Part shown: one piece after another, positions 21,935 to 34,959 of the stretch
How the letters are laid out: each line of letters starts with the position of its first letter
How positions within the stretch are numbered: the stretch's first letter is position 1
From: Sipunculus nudus
Lineage: Eukaryota > Annelida > Sipuncula > Golfingiida > Sipunculidae
Assembly (NCBI GenBank): GCA_026874595.1
Contig: CM049317.1
Span: forward strand, 72,873,618 to 72,937,617
Reading direction: 5' to 3'
Length of the DNA: 64,000 nucleotides
Position numbers and translations under genes: made by a program
Notes under the pieces: generated by a model
Seen by the model: the letters and a program-made list of their open reading frames with translations, nothing else
What the model was told of the DNA's origin: nothing
Databases searched by the model: none

Positions 21935-24900
21935 CCTTAACATTACAAATAACGTTCTGAACTCCACCCTTCGTTTTTTGTTTGCAAAACTTTCCGTTAA
22001 GAGAATGAACCTGCCATTTTGATTAAGTTATTTCATGTTTTTAAATGCCGAGTCCGTGACCAAACTGTACAATTCATTAAAGTTTCCTTGCGTTTTTTTT
22101 TTCCTGAAAACTTTCTATTGCTTGACCAATTTGTTATTGTCATTGTAGAATTCTCGTGCTTTATTTAAAAAAAATCATTATAATTTGTGACAAAACTGGC
22201 CTTTCTTTGCGAAACGCAGTTTAATTGTACCGCCCTTTCACCCAGTACTTGAGCATTGAGTCGTCCATAAATTTAAGTCAGGATGTTCCTTCTCCTGATT
22301 ACTTTAACATTTGTACGTGACTCACCGCTGAGCTTGAAAACTTCATTTCGTCAAACAGGCTTCCCACTGGCAAACTTCTCCTACGGGTAATTAACAGTTT
22401 TCATTACAAGCACTGAATTTATTTTCTTCGAGGTATCCATTTAATTTCAAGATTTTACATTAAATGACATCTCTAGGCTATGGAAATGCAAGATTTCCGG
22501 TGCTAATTTAGTCAAATGTGTCAGGAATTCACAATAGCTGTGGGGAACAATTTATTAATTTCCGGAACGCAAGCCATTGCATTATTCAAATATGTCTTTC
22601 AGAGTGTTTCTTAAGAAAGAAAGTTTTTTAAATGTAAATATGGGGAAATGGTTGATAAATGCCAAAGTTAGCATGGGGAGTTTTGAGTTGAAAAAAAAAT
22701 ATACAACAGTATCAACCTTGTTTCTAGGTTCTTTTATGACTCTTTTCACGTGATCTAGGTATGCTATTGTCAGAACTCAATATTTCACAAATAGTTTCAA
22801 AGGCATTTACCTGGACATTGAACTCTGCGCTCTTCGCGGAAAACGAACATTTTGCACAAGGCATTACGCTATGACACACATACGGTTAAGAGCATAAATA
22901 ACTGCGTAGGGAGTGTTAAAGTTACGAGCCTGCTGGTCTATACCTGGCGGAATGTGGTGATGAGCCATGATAAAGAGTAGGAAAATCTGCTTTCGTAAAA
23001 TCCACGTTCAAACATTTTGAAAACTGAATATTAATCCTAATTAAGATGACAGTTAAATGCTATTGATGAATAGAGTAAACAGTATCTATGAAATCTGGTT
23101 AACATCTTAACCATGAAACATCAATAATTTTATCGGTAATATTATTAAAACATAATAAAAATTAAACGCTTGACTATGAGAACCAATCCAATGTTAATAC
23201 TGAAGTCTACAGCAGCATGCCTGCATGTAATTGAAGAATCGTCGCACATTTAATATGATGTATGAATTATTCAGTAACTTCTAATCTTGACTATTATTTC
23301 TGGCTGGCATGCTCCGAAATGTGACAGGGGACACAAAAAGTCCTGCCACTCGGAGACCGAAACTTCAGGAGTTACAGAATGCCAGCTTATATTTAGGCTA
23401 CCAGCAGGTAATATTGAAAACCACAGCAATGTTTGCATTAATCTGACGGTGACAAACTACGTCCCGGACACGAAAATATGAGCCAATTTTAGATATGGTT
23501 TTGTAGGATTTCAGAATTTCACTAATGGTCGCTCAAACAATTTTTAGTAACCATTTCACAATACATATAACATCGATCTTTTTTCCGTTTGTTTAATTTA
23601 GTTTTACCACTTTTAGCGTTTTCCTTTCGCAATAGTAGACCCCTTACTCGATCATTTTTCAGGCTGTTTTGATTTATACAAAAAACTTCCTGCAGCACAT
23701 AGTTATGACTATATTCAGGTTAAAATGACATGAAATTGATCTGAGGTTAAGCATATTATTTTTAATATAACTATATTGCCAATTCATATGCTACAAGTAA
23801 GATCGCCATTTAATCTATAACAGCTAGCATTCACCTGATACATGCAAACTAAAATATACTGTAATTGGCAATCAGGCTGATGACGTATATACTCCGTGAC
23901 AAATCAGTAGCGAATCCTTCCGGATTTCGTTATTCACCGGCGTGGGCGTCTTTAGCCCAGAGCGTTATTCAGGCTTCCTCTCAGCCAAGTCACCAAATTC
24001 CCTCCGCTATTATAAAATGTAAACCGCCGTTGTTTACCAGCCCGCAGTTTACGATATGTTGAACGCGGCAGCACAGTGCAGTATGAAGAGAGCGATATAA
24101 AATTACGTGGGGCATTTAGCTGTCGGGCGGAAAAAAATGGGATATGGACCAGATGATGTCAAAACCTGCAAGATCGCGCTGCAACCGTCTGATCTTACAT
24201 ATGGAAACACCGGCGCTATACCATGCATGCATGTTGTAACAGCGCAGTATGTTTTGTCTCTTAATACTTATTCGAAAAATAATATACCTTTTTTACAGGA
24301 AAACATTTTATATACTATACCTATCGGATTATACTTATCATATATTAATGGATAGTTTTATTTTTTTTCTGGAATATCTCTCATGTACATGTTTTTGCGG
24401 TTTCACACACAAATTAATTGACCTAAACTTGTTCACACTTGTATATTTTTAGGTGATGTTATACATGTTACGGCTTAAGTTTATACATTCTTTTTGTCCT
24501 TAGATGCGGTGCGCAAATGGCAGGAGAGTGGTTTGCTTCTAAAGAAGCATAAACATCCCTTGAACGATATCTGTTTTATTTATACAAAGACGTGATTGAT
24601 ACTGTAAGCCGAGCCGGAGCCTCTTTAATGGAATTCCACTTTTTACGCATTGATTTATAGGCGTCATATGTTGAGTGGATCACGTGCAAGTTCACGTTGA
24701 GTATACTAAGGGCATTTCCCAGCATTAATAATCTACATCTCAACAAATCTAAGTTTGTAAGAAGCACAGCTTTTCTTAATATGTGAATAAAAAAGTAAGC
24801 CATAAAAATATAATTCAATTCAATTAAGGCAATACAGCTGATAAAACGGTATTGAAGGTGTCTCCATCGATTGAACAGTATATTGAAAACTCTATATCAT

Positions 24901-27850
24901 TATAGCTATGTCGAGTGTGTTCAGCAATTATGCAAGATATGTTGAGATGTCAAGTTATCGGCAGTCTAGAAACGAATTTAATTTGAAATAGACTCAGGTT
25001 TGGATAACCAAAGACTATTTATAATTCTGACGAGATAAACTTTAAAGGGTCTCTTTGATGTATGCTTTCCGTTAAATTAGTTATCCCTGGGCATTATAAA
25101 AATTCCGTGTGATGTTATCGAAACAGGGAAATAAAAATCAGTAAAGCCATGCCAATTTTTTAGACTAAATGCCTTGATCATATGGAAAAAGATCTAATGA
25201 TAACTCGTTATCCAAAATGTGAGATGTAGGATCGATTTGGAACAGCCGCAGGCACTACATCTAAGCCATGATTCTTGTTATTTCCCCCCATATTACATCA
25301 ATTTATCTTATTGGTTAGTCGGAGGTCGACGCAGTCTTAGTAGTTCCTCGCGCTCTCAAATCAGCCAATATTCCCGATAGACCATGCAGAAAGCCGTGTT
25401 ACATCAAGTTTAACAGTGCGTGTTTTTTCGGTTATGGTAGCGATACTTGTACCTTGGAATTGATTAACTGACGACCGCTGTGCTTGCGGACAGTCTTAAA
25501 TGCAACTTCTCCTCTTGTGTACATTATACTTAAAATAGCAATGGGTGAACCATTTACGTTTGTAGCTTTTTTACTTGTCAAATCGGTTTTACAATGGTTA
25601 TTTTTTTCCTTTCAACTGGTCGCTGGTGTTACATCCGATATAAGAATTCTCTTGTTAGCTGTATATCAAGGAATCTAGGTTACTCTCATGTACCTGTTTT
25701 TTACAGACTACACTTATTCACGTTTAATAATTCTATTGAGGTATATGGTAAATGTCTTTTCTGTTGTATATCTGCCGTACATCTTCGTAAGGCCTATACT
25801 ATTTATATTAATTTTACCTTTAGAGTATCCTTATTATTAAGCACAATTTAGGATATTCGCACTGTATTATAAGTACAGCTTACGAGTTCTAGGTTTTCAG
25901 CTGACCTGAGCAAAGAAAATGTGATGTGAATTTTAATAATCACATCCAACAAACTGTGAGTCAAGCAAGCACTTCTTTGACAGATAATGAAGTCGTTACC
26001 GCATTGTTTGATCATCATGTAGGAAATGTTTTACGACAATAACTTAAGCCGATAAGACCTCCAGTGGTTTAAAAGAATGTATCGTCGCATAGAATAAAAA
26101 ACATTTTTCTGTTTTGAAATTGACTATCAGTACGCTCAAGTCAACAGCAACAGTCAATATTTTCTGTTTAATCTGTGTCAGAAGTCTGACAGTGGCCGAA
26201 CAAGTTGAAAATCATTAGATTAAATATAAACCTAAATGTTTGAAATCAACCACAGATCACCGGGAAAAAAGGTGGCCATTAGGGGATGAAACGGACTATA
26301 ATGTGAAAATTATCCCCCACCCCCCTCCCCCCACGTCTTCCTTAATACTTAATAGGCGACTCGAAATGGAAATTATGATATATAACATGATCTGTTAGGA
26401 AATTACTACCGATGTCTCTGTTCCGCAAGTGTGCAAGTTATAGTGGGATGCAAGGCAATTAGGTTAACTTCTAAATACCTGCATTTAATACAAACAAATG
26501 CGCTAGCTTTTCTTTTGTATCAATCAACATATCTAGGTTTAATTATTAATCTATATCTTAAAACAATATCATCTGCTTTTTAGCCGAAATGTTAAGCTCT
26601 CTCTCCATATTATATCACCTTTTTAATTGCTGAATGAGCCCGTTGGTGCGGGGTCCAAGGCTCCGTTGAATAGAGTACTTAGGCGCTATTTAGCCGTATT
26701 TGTTTATTAATTAATGTATCGATCATAAACCCAATGAATTTACTTCGCTAAATGCTACGGCCATGTTGGTTTCACATCTCTGTTATTACGGTATTACATG
26801 AAAGCAATCAACCCAACATGATTATAATTATTTTAAATATAGGCATGTTTAGCTAATAATCTCAAGTACATTTTAAGCCACATGAAATTTTCATTAATAA
26901 AGAGGATGTTTCGCGATGTGTAGTAGGGTGTGCAGCTTATAGACCTAGTCAGACAATAGTATCAATGTTTGGAAATTTGGGACATCCTGTTTGATACATA
27001 AGCGGCCGGATACAGACAACCTGGTCACGGAATAACTGCCAATACTGAGGACATGGCCGGTCCTGCGTGTACTATTCGGTGTTGTTCCTGGGTAGAGAAT
27101 GAAAAGCCTGCTGACCAACATTAACTACAAATGATAAAAACAAGTTTGGAAAAGCTTTGTTTCTGTAGTAATCCCTTGAAATGGAAAAGTTCCTGAATAT
27201 CAACTACATTGCCATAATCAGGGCTGTTCCCAACCTTACAAAGTAATTAGGGAATGAACCATTTGAAAACATCTATTGGCGTAAGGATTAATTAGTGTTA
27301 TATTTTAATGTGTAATTGTATATTGTTGTCTTATAATAAGTCTGTAGGTGTAACATGTTGCAAATAATGTTTTTATGTTTGCAAATAATGTTCACACCAA
27401 CAGTCAACTCTCTTATTACTTGTAACTGAATTATCTGTTGATATTACTTACTGTTTTTTTTTTTTTTTTTGGAATTTATCGGAAGTACAGGTACGCGTTT
27501 AAACTATACAAGAGGACCCGCAACACCTTTCATTTACAAAAGTAAAGAAACATAATCATTTATGAGACATCCTTTTCGTTAAGCTGACTTCCAGAGAAAA
27601 AAATTTGTGCAGAAATGTTACAGTTTATATATAAACAGATGAGAATATAAAATCCGAGTGTGGGCACATTGGCATTTGCTTCGAATTCCGAGAAAGCTGA
27701 AGTTTTCTTATTCTCAAGCTCCATTGTTTTAAAATCTAGTAAGTATCCCCGTGTCTAAGTGAGGATATATTGCTGCCATAATCACCGGGATTAAATTGCG
27801 TTGTTGGTTTCATTGCCTTCAGCCCGGATGATATTAAAGCAAGAACGCCT
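21935..27850. other. Long gene-poor interval, no gene recognised
   Basis: I looked at all open frames here (for example 23287-23481, 24107-24355, 25484-25678, 25594-25851) and see no domain, repeat family or splice pattern that supports a gene. A CCAAT-type pair lies near 25313 and 25365. A poly-T tract lies at about 27453-27470. Conserved non-coding elements cannot be judged without a related genome. Confidence 0.5.
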
Positions 27851-27859
27851 TTCCTTGAC

Positions 27860-29722
27860 ACTCCCACTCAAACAAACCTAACGCAAGGAGACAAAGTTTT
27901 GCTAAAGAGAATAATTAGTTAAGGAAAACCTTAAGTTTCCGGTAAGGAAGTTTAAACGTGTGCCAGTGAGTGAATATTGTTGGGGTTTTCATAATCTAAA
28001 GGAATATGTCAATATGAGTTAACGAGAATTAGTTTTAAGGGGCCACTACAATCGTAGTAGTCACGATCGGTTGTTTTACGGTGTTACAGTTTTTGTTTAA
28101 ACGTGTTCATTCTAACTACTTTGGACACACGTTTCGGAATAAGGTTAATTAAACTAAAGAACTCAAATTGTATGCCTCTGGCCTTTTTACAGATTTATTA
28201 TTTCTTTTGCAATCTAAGCTTATGACCTTTATATTCAAAACTCTCTATTACAATCTGCAAATTACACTTCTTGTTTGAGGACATCTCCGGAAATTAAAGA
28301 TGGTCATTTTGAATCTGAGATTTCGGGAGATGATCTCGCTCAAACACACCCACCTCTAGAACAACAAGTTTTTGGCTAAAGAAAATAATAAGTTAAGGAA
28401 AAGATTATTTTCCCGGTAGGAAAGTTTAAACGTTTTCACATCAAAAATATTGTTTAGGTTTTCACAATTCAAAGGAATATGTTACTAAGAGTTAACGAGA
28501 ATTTGTTTTAGAGGGGCACTTCATTCATAGAAGTCACGATCGGTTGTTTAACATTGTTACAGTTTTTGTTTAAACGTGTTCATTCTGACTACTTTGCACA
28601 CTATCGTAAATAAGGTTTATTAAACTAAAGAACAAGAATTGATTGCCTGTGGCCATTTTACAGATTTATTATTTCTTTTTCAATCTAAGCTTATGGCCTT
28701 TATATTCAAAACTCTCTATTACAATCTGCAAATTACACTTCTTGTTTGAGGATATCTCTGGAAATTAAAGATGGTCTTTTTGAATCTGAGATTTCGGGAG
28801 ATGATCCCGCTCAAACAAACCCACTTCTAGGACAACAAGTTTTTGGCTAAAGAAAATAATAAGTTAAGGAAAAGATTATTTTCCCGGTAAGAAAGTTTAA
28901 ACGTTTTCACATCAAAAATATTGTTTAGGTTTTCACAATTCAAAGGAATATGTTACTAAGAGTTAACGAGAATTTGTTTTAGAGGGGCATTTCATTCATA
29001 GAAGTCACGATCGGTTGTTTAACATTGTTACAGTTTTTGTTTAAACGTGTTCATTCTGACTACTTTGGACACTTTCGTAAATAAGGTTTATTAAACTAAA
29101 GAACAAGAATTGAATGCCTCTGGCCATTTTACAGATTTATTATTTCTTTTGCAATCTAAGCTTATGGCCTTTACATTCAAAACTCTCTATTACAATCTGC
29201 AAATTACACTTCTTGTTTGAGGACATCTCCGGAAATTAAAGATGGTCTTTTTGAACCTGAGATTTCGGGAGATGATCCCGCTCAAACAAACCCACTTCTA
29301 GGACAACAAGTTTTTGGCTAAAGAAAATAATAAGTTAAGGAAAAGATTATTTTCCCGGTAAGAAAGTTTAAACGTTTTCACATCAAAAATATTGTTTAGG
29401 TTTTCACAATTCAAAGGAATATGTTACTAAGAGTTAACGAGAATTTGTTTTAGAGGGGCACTTCATTCATAGAAGTCACGATCGGTTGTTTAACATTGTT
29501 ACAGTTTTTGTTTAAACGTGTTCATTCTGACTCCTTTGGACACGTTTCGTAAATAAGGTTCATTAAACTAAAGAACAACAGTTGAATGCCTCTGGCAGTT
29601 TTACAGATTTATTATTTCTTTTTCAATCTAAGCTTATGGCCTTTTAATACTCTCATTCAAAACTCTCCATTACCATCTGCAAATTAAACTTCTTGTTTGA
29701 GGACATCTCCAGAAATTAAAAA
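27860..29722. repeat. 471-bp tandem repeat, about four copies
   Basis: The landmark ACAAGTTTTTGGCTAAAG (variant ACAAAGTTTTGCTAAAG in copy 1) occurs at about 27891, 28361, 28832 and 29303, giving periods of 470, 471 and 471 bp. Units 2, 3 and 4 are almost identical. Unit 1 and the end of unit 4 are diverged, the pattern expected when inner units are homogenised by unequal exchange or gene conversion. Shared blocks include TCACGATCGGTTGTTTAAC and GATTTCGGGAGATGAT. There are no open frames of note. I do not recognise the satellite. Confidence 0.92.
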
Positions 29723-29724
29723 TC

Positions 29725-31400
29725 TTGTTTTATTTTAGTTTCACGTAAGGCAGGATGTTTCGTATTGATCTCGTCAAGTTAATGGGGACTTGAGTCATGT
29801 CAGGTATTTGGTGACGTAACCTGGCAAGCGCCAATAATTTATCTGATAATAATACCTATAAACAATCTGCTATTTTATCTTCTAGGTTTCAAATTTGACG
29901 TGGGCAAAAATATGTCGTTTTCTTAAGCTTTTAAGCGCCTCATTTTTCGCTGAAGCCATGTCGAAACTTTTTGAATATCGCGTGGTTTATTGCACGGTCC
30001 CTCTTTATAAGGCTTTGTATGTAATGTGTGTGCACGTGAATATCAGGTGCGATACCATCACCTTCGTGTGCACTTTTTTTAATATAATTCAAGGAAATGT
30101 AAGTTGCCGTTTTCAGAATTTGAAGAGAACTATTGGTATTAGGTATATAAATATTAAAGATTAATAACTTCGTTCCTGGGAAACTGATTAAGCGCACACC
30201 AACAATCCGATCAGATGCAATAGAGCCTAATGTAGAGACCCTGCATCATAGACCTTTCTTCCAAAGTAATGCAACATCCCATTTCCCTGGGACGATTATG
30301 ATACGGATGTAAAGAAGCATTAGCTGGTCCTACATATAATTCTTGTGAATTTAATCTAAAACTGAAAGGGGATCAGGAAATGACCAGTGTTCTGATATTC
30401 GGATAGTCTAGGGGATGTTTACAACACACGTCAGGTAAATATATTGACGCAGGCATTACCTAAAGTGTATTGCAACATAAAAGTTTAAGAGAAAACATTT
30501 AAGGATGACAACTTTGAAAACAGGAATTTTAGAGTCTGATTTATTGTTTCTTGATGTTTATGTAAATTTCACGTCCGTGTGCGACGACCTAGATTTTCTC
30601 TCTGTGAAGGTCGCCATGGACGGATATATACCCCACGAGGACAGAACTCATGTTCTTTGACCCTTTTACTACTGAATTCTGTTACAATTACGTGCAAGCC
30701 ACTGTTATCACCGTGGCGACTTGGTAAAACCTTTAAATGCACAAGTCCACCCCTCCGTCTAATATGTAGGTCTTCACGTCTGACACCGAAGTATAAAATT
30801 CAGTATTATACACATAGCACTATCTTATTTTCCTGGAATAGTCCCTTGCAACACGAACAAGTAGGTATTACTAGCGGGGTAACCACATTACTGCTTTCCC
30901 TTGGTGCGCAGAGCTTACAAAAACTGGGCTTGGGGGAGGAAGGTATGTAACTTGAACTTTCATGAAAAATGTCAGAACTAGCACCCTGATTAGTTGATCT
31001 AAATTTTTCAGGAGTGATCGATCCTCTGATGCCCGATACAATTTGACCCTCAGCACTGCCCCCACCCTGATGGCCTCCATCCTCATGGGGGTATCGGTCA
31101 TTGGCACCGGGGACTGCATAAGCATGTCCCCTGTTAAACCATTTGTTTTACAATTTGTCCTTCTGTTTCTAATAACTGGCCCGTAAGTGTACTTAATGAG
31201 CTAGACATGGAATCATGTTTAATTGCATGAAAAGAGAAATCACACTCAACTCTCTGTACTTGTAAAAACAGTTTCTACACATTACCTCTAACTTTAACAC
31301 ATTTATTTTTATATTCATTTAACGAGTCCGTATTCTTTCAATCTTGTTTTTTTATGATGACGTGATCCCGGTTTAATTCAGTTTGAGATTATTCATCCGT
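29725..31400. other. Intergenic, no gene recognised
   Basis: Open frames at 29895-30164, 30579-30950 and, on the minus strand, 30871-31125 have no recognisable domain. The 30.6-31.1 kb part is richer in GC and could be an old repeat, but I cannot place it. Confidence 0.4.
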
Positions 31401-31404
31401 TATC

Positions 31405-32250
31405 CTGTTCGCTCGTCTCACAGGCTTCTGGTATTTTTTCTTACGCTCCTTCGGGATTAAACGCTGGAGGCAGATTACTATCGCAGATGGTGGCCTTGGG
31501 ACACCGGGTGGCCTTAGGCCACATGGTGCCCATGGGACACCGGTTAGCCTCAGGCCACCAGCCCGTGGTGCGCCCTTCTCGATCTGTTTCCTTCCGCAAA
31601 TAAGCCACAAGGATACATAGCACTATACATGTGGTGTCCTAAGGCCACTAGGGGTATACCGGATTATACCTGTGGTGGCCGTTGGCCACGAGGATACACC
31701 GCCATAGGGGCTTGTCACAGAAGCTGAAAAAATGATATTCCGGAAGTCTGAGCCACAAATCCCAGGAATAAGCGATACAACCCAAAGTGACATATTCAGC
31801 TCCTTGGGTGTTGTTATTAAGTAGTCAAGGAGCTGTATATATCACAATCGGTTGTTTGGCTTATTCTTTGTGCATTATGGATCAGAATTCCGGGATATTA
31901 TTTAATTAGTCTTCGGTGACAAGCCCCTATAAGTGTACCTATAGTGTATCCCTAGGCCACCATGAAATACCGGCATCATATACCTGAGGTGTTCTTGAAT
32001 GAAAAAAGTATACTAACAAAATATTATAGTCTAAATTCGATGTTCTTTCATGGAACTATATACTATATTGGCGGAAGAAAACAGATCGAGAAGGGTGCAC
32101 GGCGAGTTGGTGGCCAGAGGCCATCCGGTGTTTCAAGGCCACCATGTCGCCTGAGGCCACCCGGTGTCCCTAGGCCACCATTCGCGATAGCAATCTGCCA
32201 CCTGCGGATTAAACCGCCACAACTTTTTTTAAGCCGTGACAGCGTATCAA
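31405..32250. mobile_element. Foldback element: long imperfect palindrome with minisatellite arms
   Basis: The left arm (about 31405-31805) is the inverted complement of the right arm (about 31827-32250). Paired blocks are CAGATTACTATCGC (31471) with GCGATAGCAATCTG (32184); TTCTCGATCTGTTTCCTTCCGC (about 31577-31598) with its partner near 32078-32099; GGGGCTTGTCACAG (31707) with its partner near 31918-31930; and CAGCTCCTT (31797-31805) with AAGGAGCTG (31827-31835). The spacer is only about 20 bp. Each arm carries an 18-bp minisatellite built on GGTGGCCTTRGGCCAC. The minisatellite reads as a proline-rich peptide (RPPGVPRPP) in frames running outward in both arms, but differences between the arms are mostly amino-acid changing, so I do not call a gene. 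No target duplication was identified. Confidence 0.8.
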
Positions 32251-32440
32251 AAAAGGCCACCCATGCATGCCGTAGATGCCCACGGATTTCTTGAATGGTA
32301 ACATGAACTTTCGTCAAAATGTCACTCGTAGGATTTTTATTTGGAAACCCTGTTTGACCTCACTTACCCCCCTGATTTCTTAATTCTAACACTGATGACA
32401 TTTTTAATTTCATCAGGTTGACACCCTTCTATGAATTCGA

Positions 32441-32858
32441 CTAATACATAACAAACTTTCGCCAATTTTCTGTGTCCACTTTCACCGATGCCGCTTTTAG
32501 GTTGATTGCGCCGTACCAGACTCCCCTAGGGGAAGTTGTCGCACAATTTGCATGATCAAATAGGCCATTTTTAAGCATGCACAGTTGATCTAAATTCGAC
32601 CCGGTCCATTCCCATAGTATATCTGGAAATATATCTTTTTTGGTATAATTTAAAGAGTTCAATTGCCTCTTCAATTTGAAGTTCGTCTGGGTCACACTGA
32701 TCATTTAACATCGCAAGAGGGCTGCCAATAACACTGGAGGTCGACAGTCCTGCCATTGCATTTCCCATAAGAACAAAGGAATTTTTGTCCAAACTAATAA
32801 TTGAGTGACCACAAGAACCAAGCTCCCGGTCAGTACACCCGAGGATTAGTACACACAA
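32441..32858 (-). other. Uncertain open frames with coding-like composition
   Basis: Frame 1 (32858-32571) includes DKNSFVLMGNAMAGLSTSSV and DPDELQIEEAIELFKLYQ; an overlapping frame (32704-32441) continues with LWEWTGSNLDQLCMLKNGLF. The two could be one frameshifted frame or unrelated. Codon choice looks plausible, but no domain, start context or splice signal is convincing. It may be a remnant of a mobile-element gene. Confidence 0.15.
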
Positions 32859-32869
32859 TGTTTTTAGTC

Positions 32870-34150
32870 AGGACTTAACAAGAGTCTCCATTTGAAAACA
32901 CAGATTAAATCAAAGTTTGCCAGATTTCAATGCTGTATATACATTATTTACTGGTTCAACTCACGATGTCCGTTCCGGGACTACTGTAGAGTTACACGCG
33001 TCTCCCTGAGGCACACCACTATTGTGAACAGACGTTTTATGCCCAGCTGCTTGTATCGTAGTTTTGCCTCTTCTCTTCATCTGCCTCATGACCTCGCCGC
33101 AGCAGTGCGTGAGTACATGATCCCCCAGTCCCTCCTATGATCCTGATATGTTAAGCAAGGTCCATGGTACCTCTGGTTCGTCAAACCGCTTCAAACCTTA
33201 AAAAAAAATTCAACAAAATTTCAGGAGCCCATGAAGCGTGGTACCGCCCGGGTACTGACTTTAACTTATATATGGCTTCCCTATTTATGGCTATGACCAA
33301 TTTAGTATGTGGAGTCTAATTTAATTTATCATTTCTCAATTACACTATTGTCAATGAACCGATTGCAGTGTAAATGCAAACACACGTTCATTGGTTATGT
33401 GTATTTGTCCGCATTTGGTAAAAGTAAAAAAAAAGTCCATTCTTTCAAATAAGCTCCACAATTATTGTAACCAACCCCTTTCCAGGCTTAGTAATTGAGT
33501 TATCAGTTGGTATGCCTGATAAGGGGTTGTATATGTCACATCAGTACTTTTAATAGGCCGCTTGAAGACTCAGAAACATACTCATGCACAGACCGTTTTT
33601 TTTTAGTCCCAGAGCGAGGGAGAGAAAGTGTGTTGAGCTGTCAGTGATTTTGTTTCCCTGACACCAGATTTACATGAACCATTGATGTTACCGGCTTGCA
33701 TAAGTACCCAAAGAAACAGACACATGGACAAAGTATATTTATTAAATATTTGGCTTTCATAATTTACAACCGTTGGGACAGACGGCCAGGATACGTGTTC
33801 GGAATGAGAAAAGCATGTCAGACGCCCCTGGTTAGCATAGGTAATGGAATCATAAATTGACAAGCTCTCATATAAACGCCGTACAAGATCTCCTTGCTTA
33901 TTGATTAGTATAAATTTGGATGATGTTTGCATAATTCTATGTGATTAGTTTTATTGGATTTCGATTTATCATTTCCTTGAAGGCTTAAGGCTATATTTAG
34001 CCGATTTCGAAGCTGTTTTTTTTCCCGCGCAATTCGATAGGATGTGTCCAGCGTGATAATCAAACCAACCGTATTATAATTGATGATATGTAATAACGGA
34101 AGCCGCAGGAACTTTGGTGTGTTAGTTAGGTGGGGGGGGGGGGGGGCTTC
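32870..34150. other. Intergenic, no gene recognised
   Basis: Open frames at 32892-33140 and, on the minus strand, 33603-33932 lack recognisable domains. A poly-G tract (34132-34146) lies at the right edge. Confidence 0.45.
34132..34146. repeat. poly-G tract
   Basis: Fifteen consecutive G residues are read directly. Confidence 0.95.
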
Positions 34151-34174
34151 ATCACTCCCGGTCGAACCTTTCCA

Positions 34175-34770
34175 TTTTTAGCCCAGCTGTATGGAAGTCA
34201 AATGAGCTATAATGATCGGTCAGCGTCCGTCCGCCTGTCCGTGTGTCTGTATGTTCGTCCGTACGTTTGAGTGGCAAGTTTTGACACCGTTGAACATAGA
34301 AACCTATACCTGAATATCAAGGGAGGTCTATAAAAATATTTCTTTGTAAAAATATCTTATATCATCCGAGCTTTGGGGCTTGTAAGTACCCCCAGAATAA
34401 TTTAAAATTTGATACAAATCCTTGAGTATCTTGATAGTAATCCATGGATTGCCCAATGCTACCTTGAATACTGACCATGGCAGTGATTGTCAGTTCCCAA
34501 AAACTGGTGCCGCCCCTTTTTTTTCTATTTTTACGATTTCTTTATGTTTTTGAGATCGTCAAATGACAGCAAATATGTCAGTTTCTAAATCGTGGTTTCA
34601 TCTAGTGTCCCGAAACCTAGAGTATTTATGGATTAGGACTGGTTCTTAAGACTGGTGGCGCCACCTGTGTTTTTTCTATTTTTGATGCATTTTCCTTTCA
34701 TTTTAAGACTTCTATTGATACATTCAAAATTTGCAACTTTAGTTTCATCCAGTGTCCTGAAATCTTTTGT
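34175..34770 (+). mobile_element. Dispersed repeat family 1, partial copy
   Basis: The start TTTTTAGCCCAGCTGTATGG and the following AAATGAGCTATAATGATCGG match the 5' end of the copy at 5940. A GTCCGT-rich block and two internal segments follow. One segment includes GGTGGCGCCACCTGTG (about 34655-34670), shared with the copies at 38.9 and 42.1-42.8 kb. The usual palindromic 3' end is absent. Confidence 0.55.
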
Positions 34771-34773
34771 GTT

Positions 34774-34900
34774 ATCAGGGCCCCGCTTGAATAAGCGGAT
34801 GCCCTATAGTAATCACCCTGTCCGTCCGTCTGTCAATCTGTTCGTCATTCTGAATGTCCGTCAAATATGTTTCCTGATGATAAGCGATACAAATGGTAAC
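34774..34900 (+). mobile_element. Dispersed repeat family 2, terminus
   Basis: ATCAGGGCCCCGCTTGAATA runs into AGCGG and GCCCTATAGTAATCA, then GTCCGTCCGTCTGTC. CCGCTT and AAGCGG form a hairpin. This is the same terminus as the reverse complement of 20690-20735, here directly abutting a family 1 copy. Confidence 0.5.
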
Positions 34901-34959
34901 TTCTTCTTTAAGGACATCTCAATTCAGAGAGGTATCTTCAATTAATTTTGATTAACATG

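Noticed and set aside
28000-29722. CRISPR-like direct repeats
   Set aside because: The repeats are ~471-bp contiguous tandem units without short-repeat/spacer structure, and the DNA is clearly eukaryotic.
30579-31125. Coding exons around 30.6-31.1 kb
   Set aside because: Open frames on both strands overlap, with no recognised domain or consistent splice sites.
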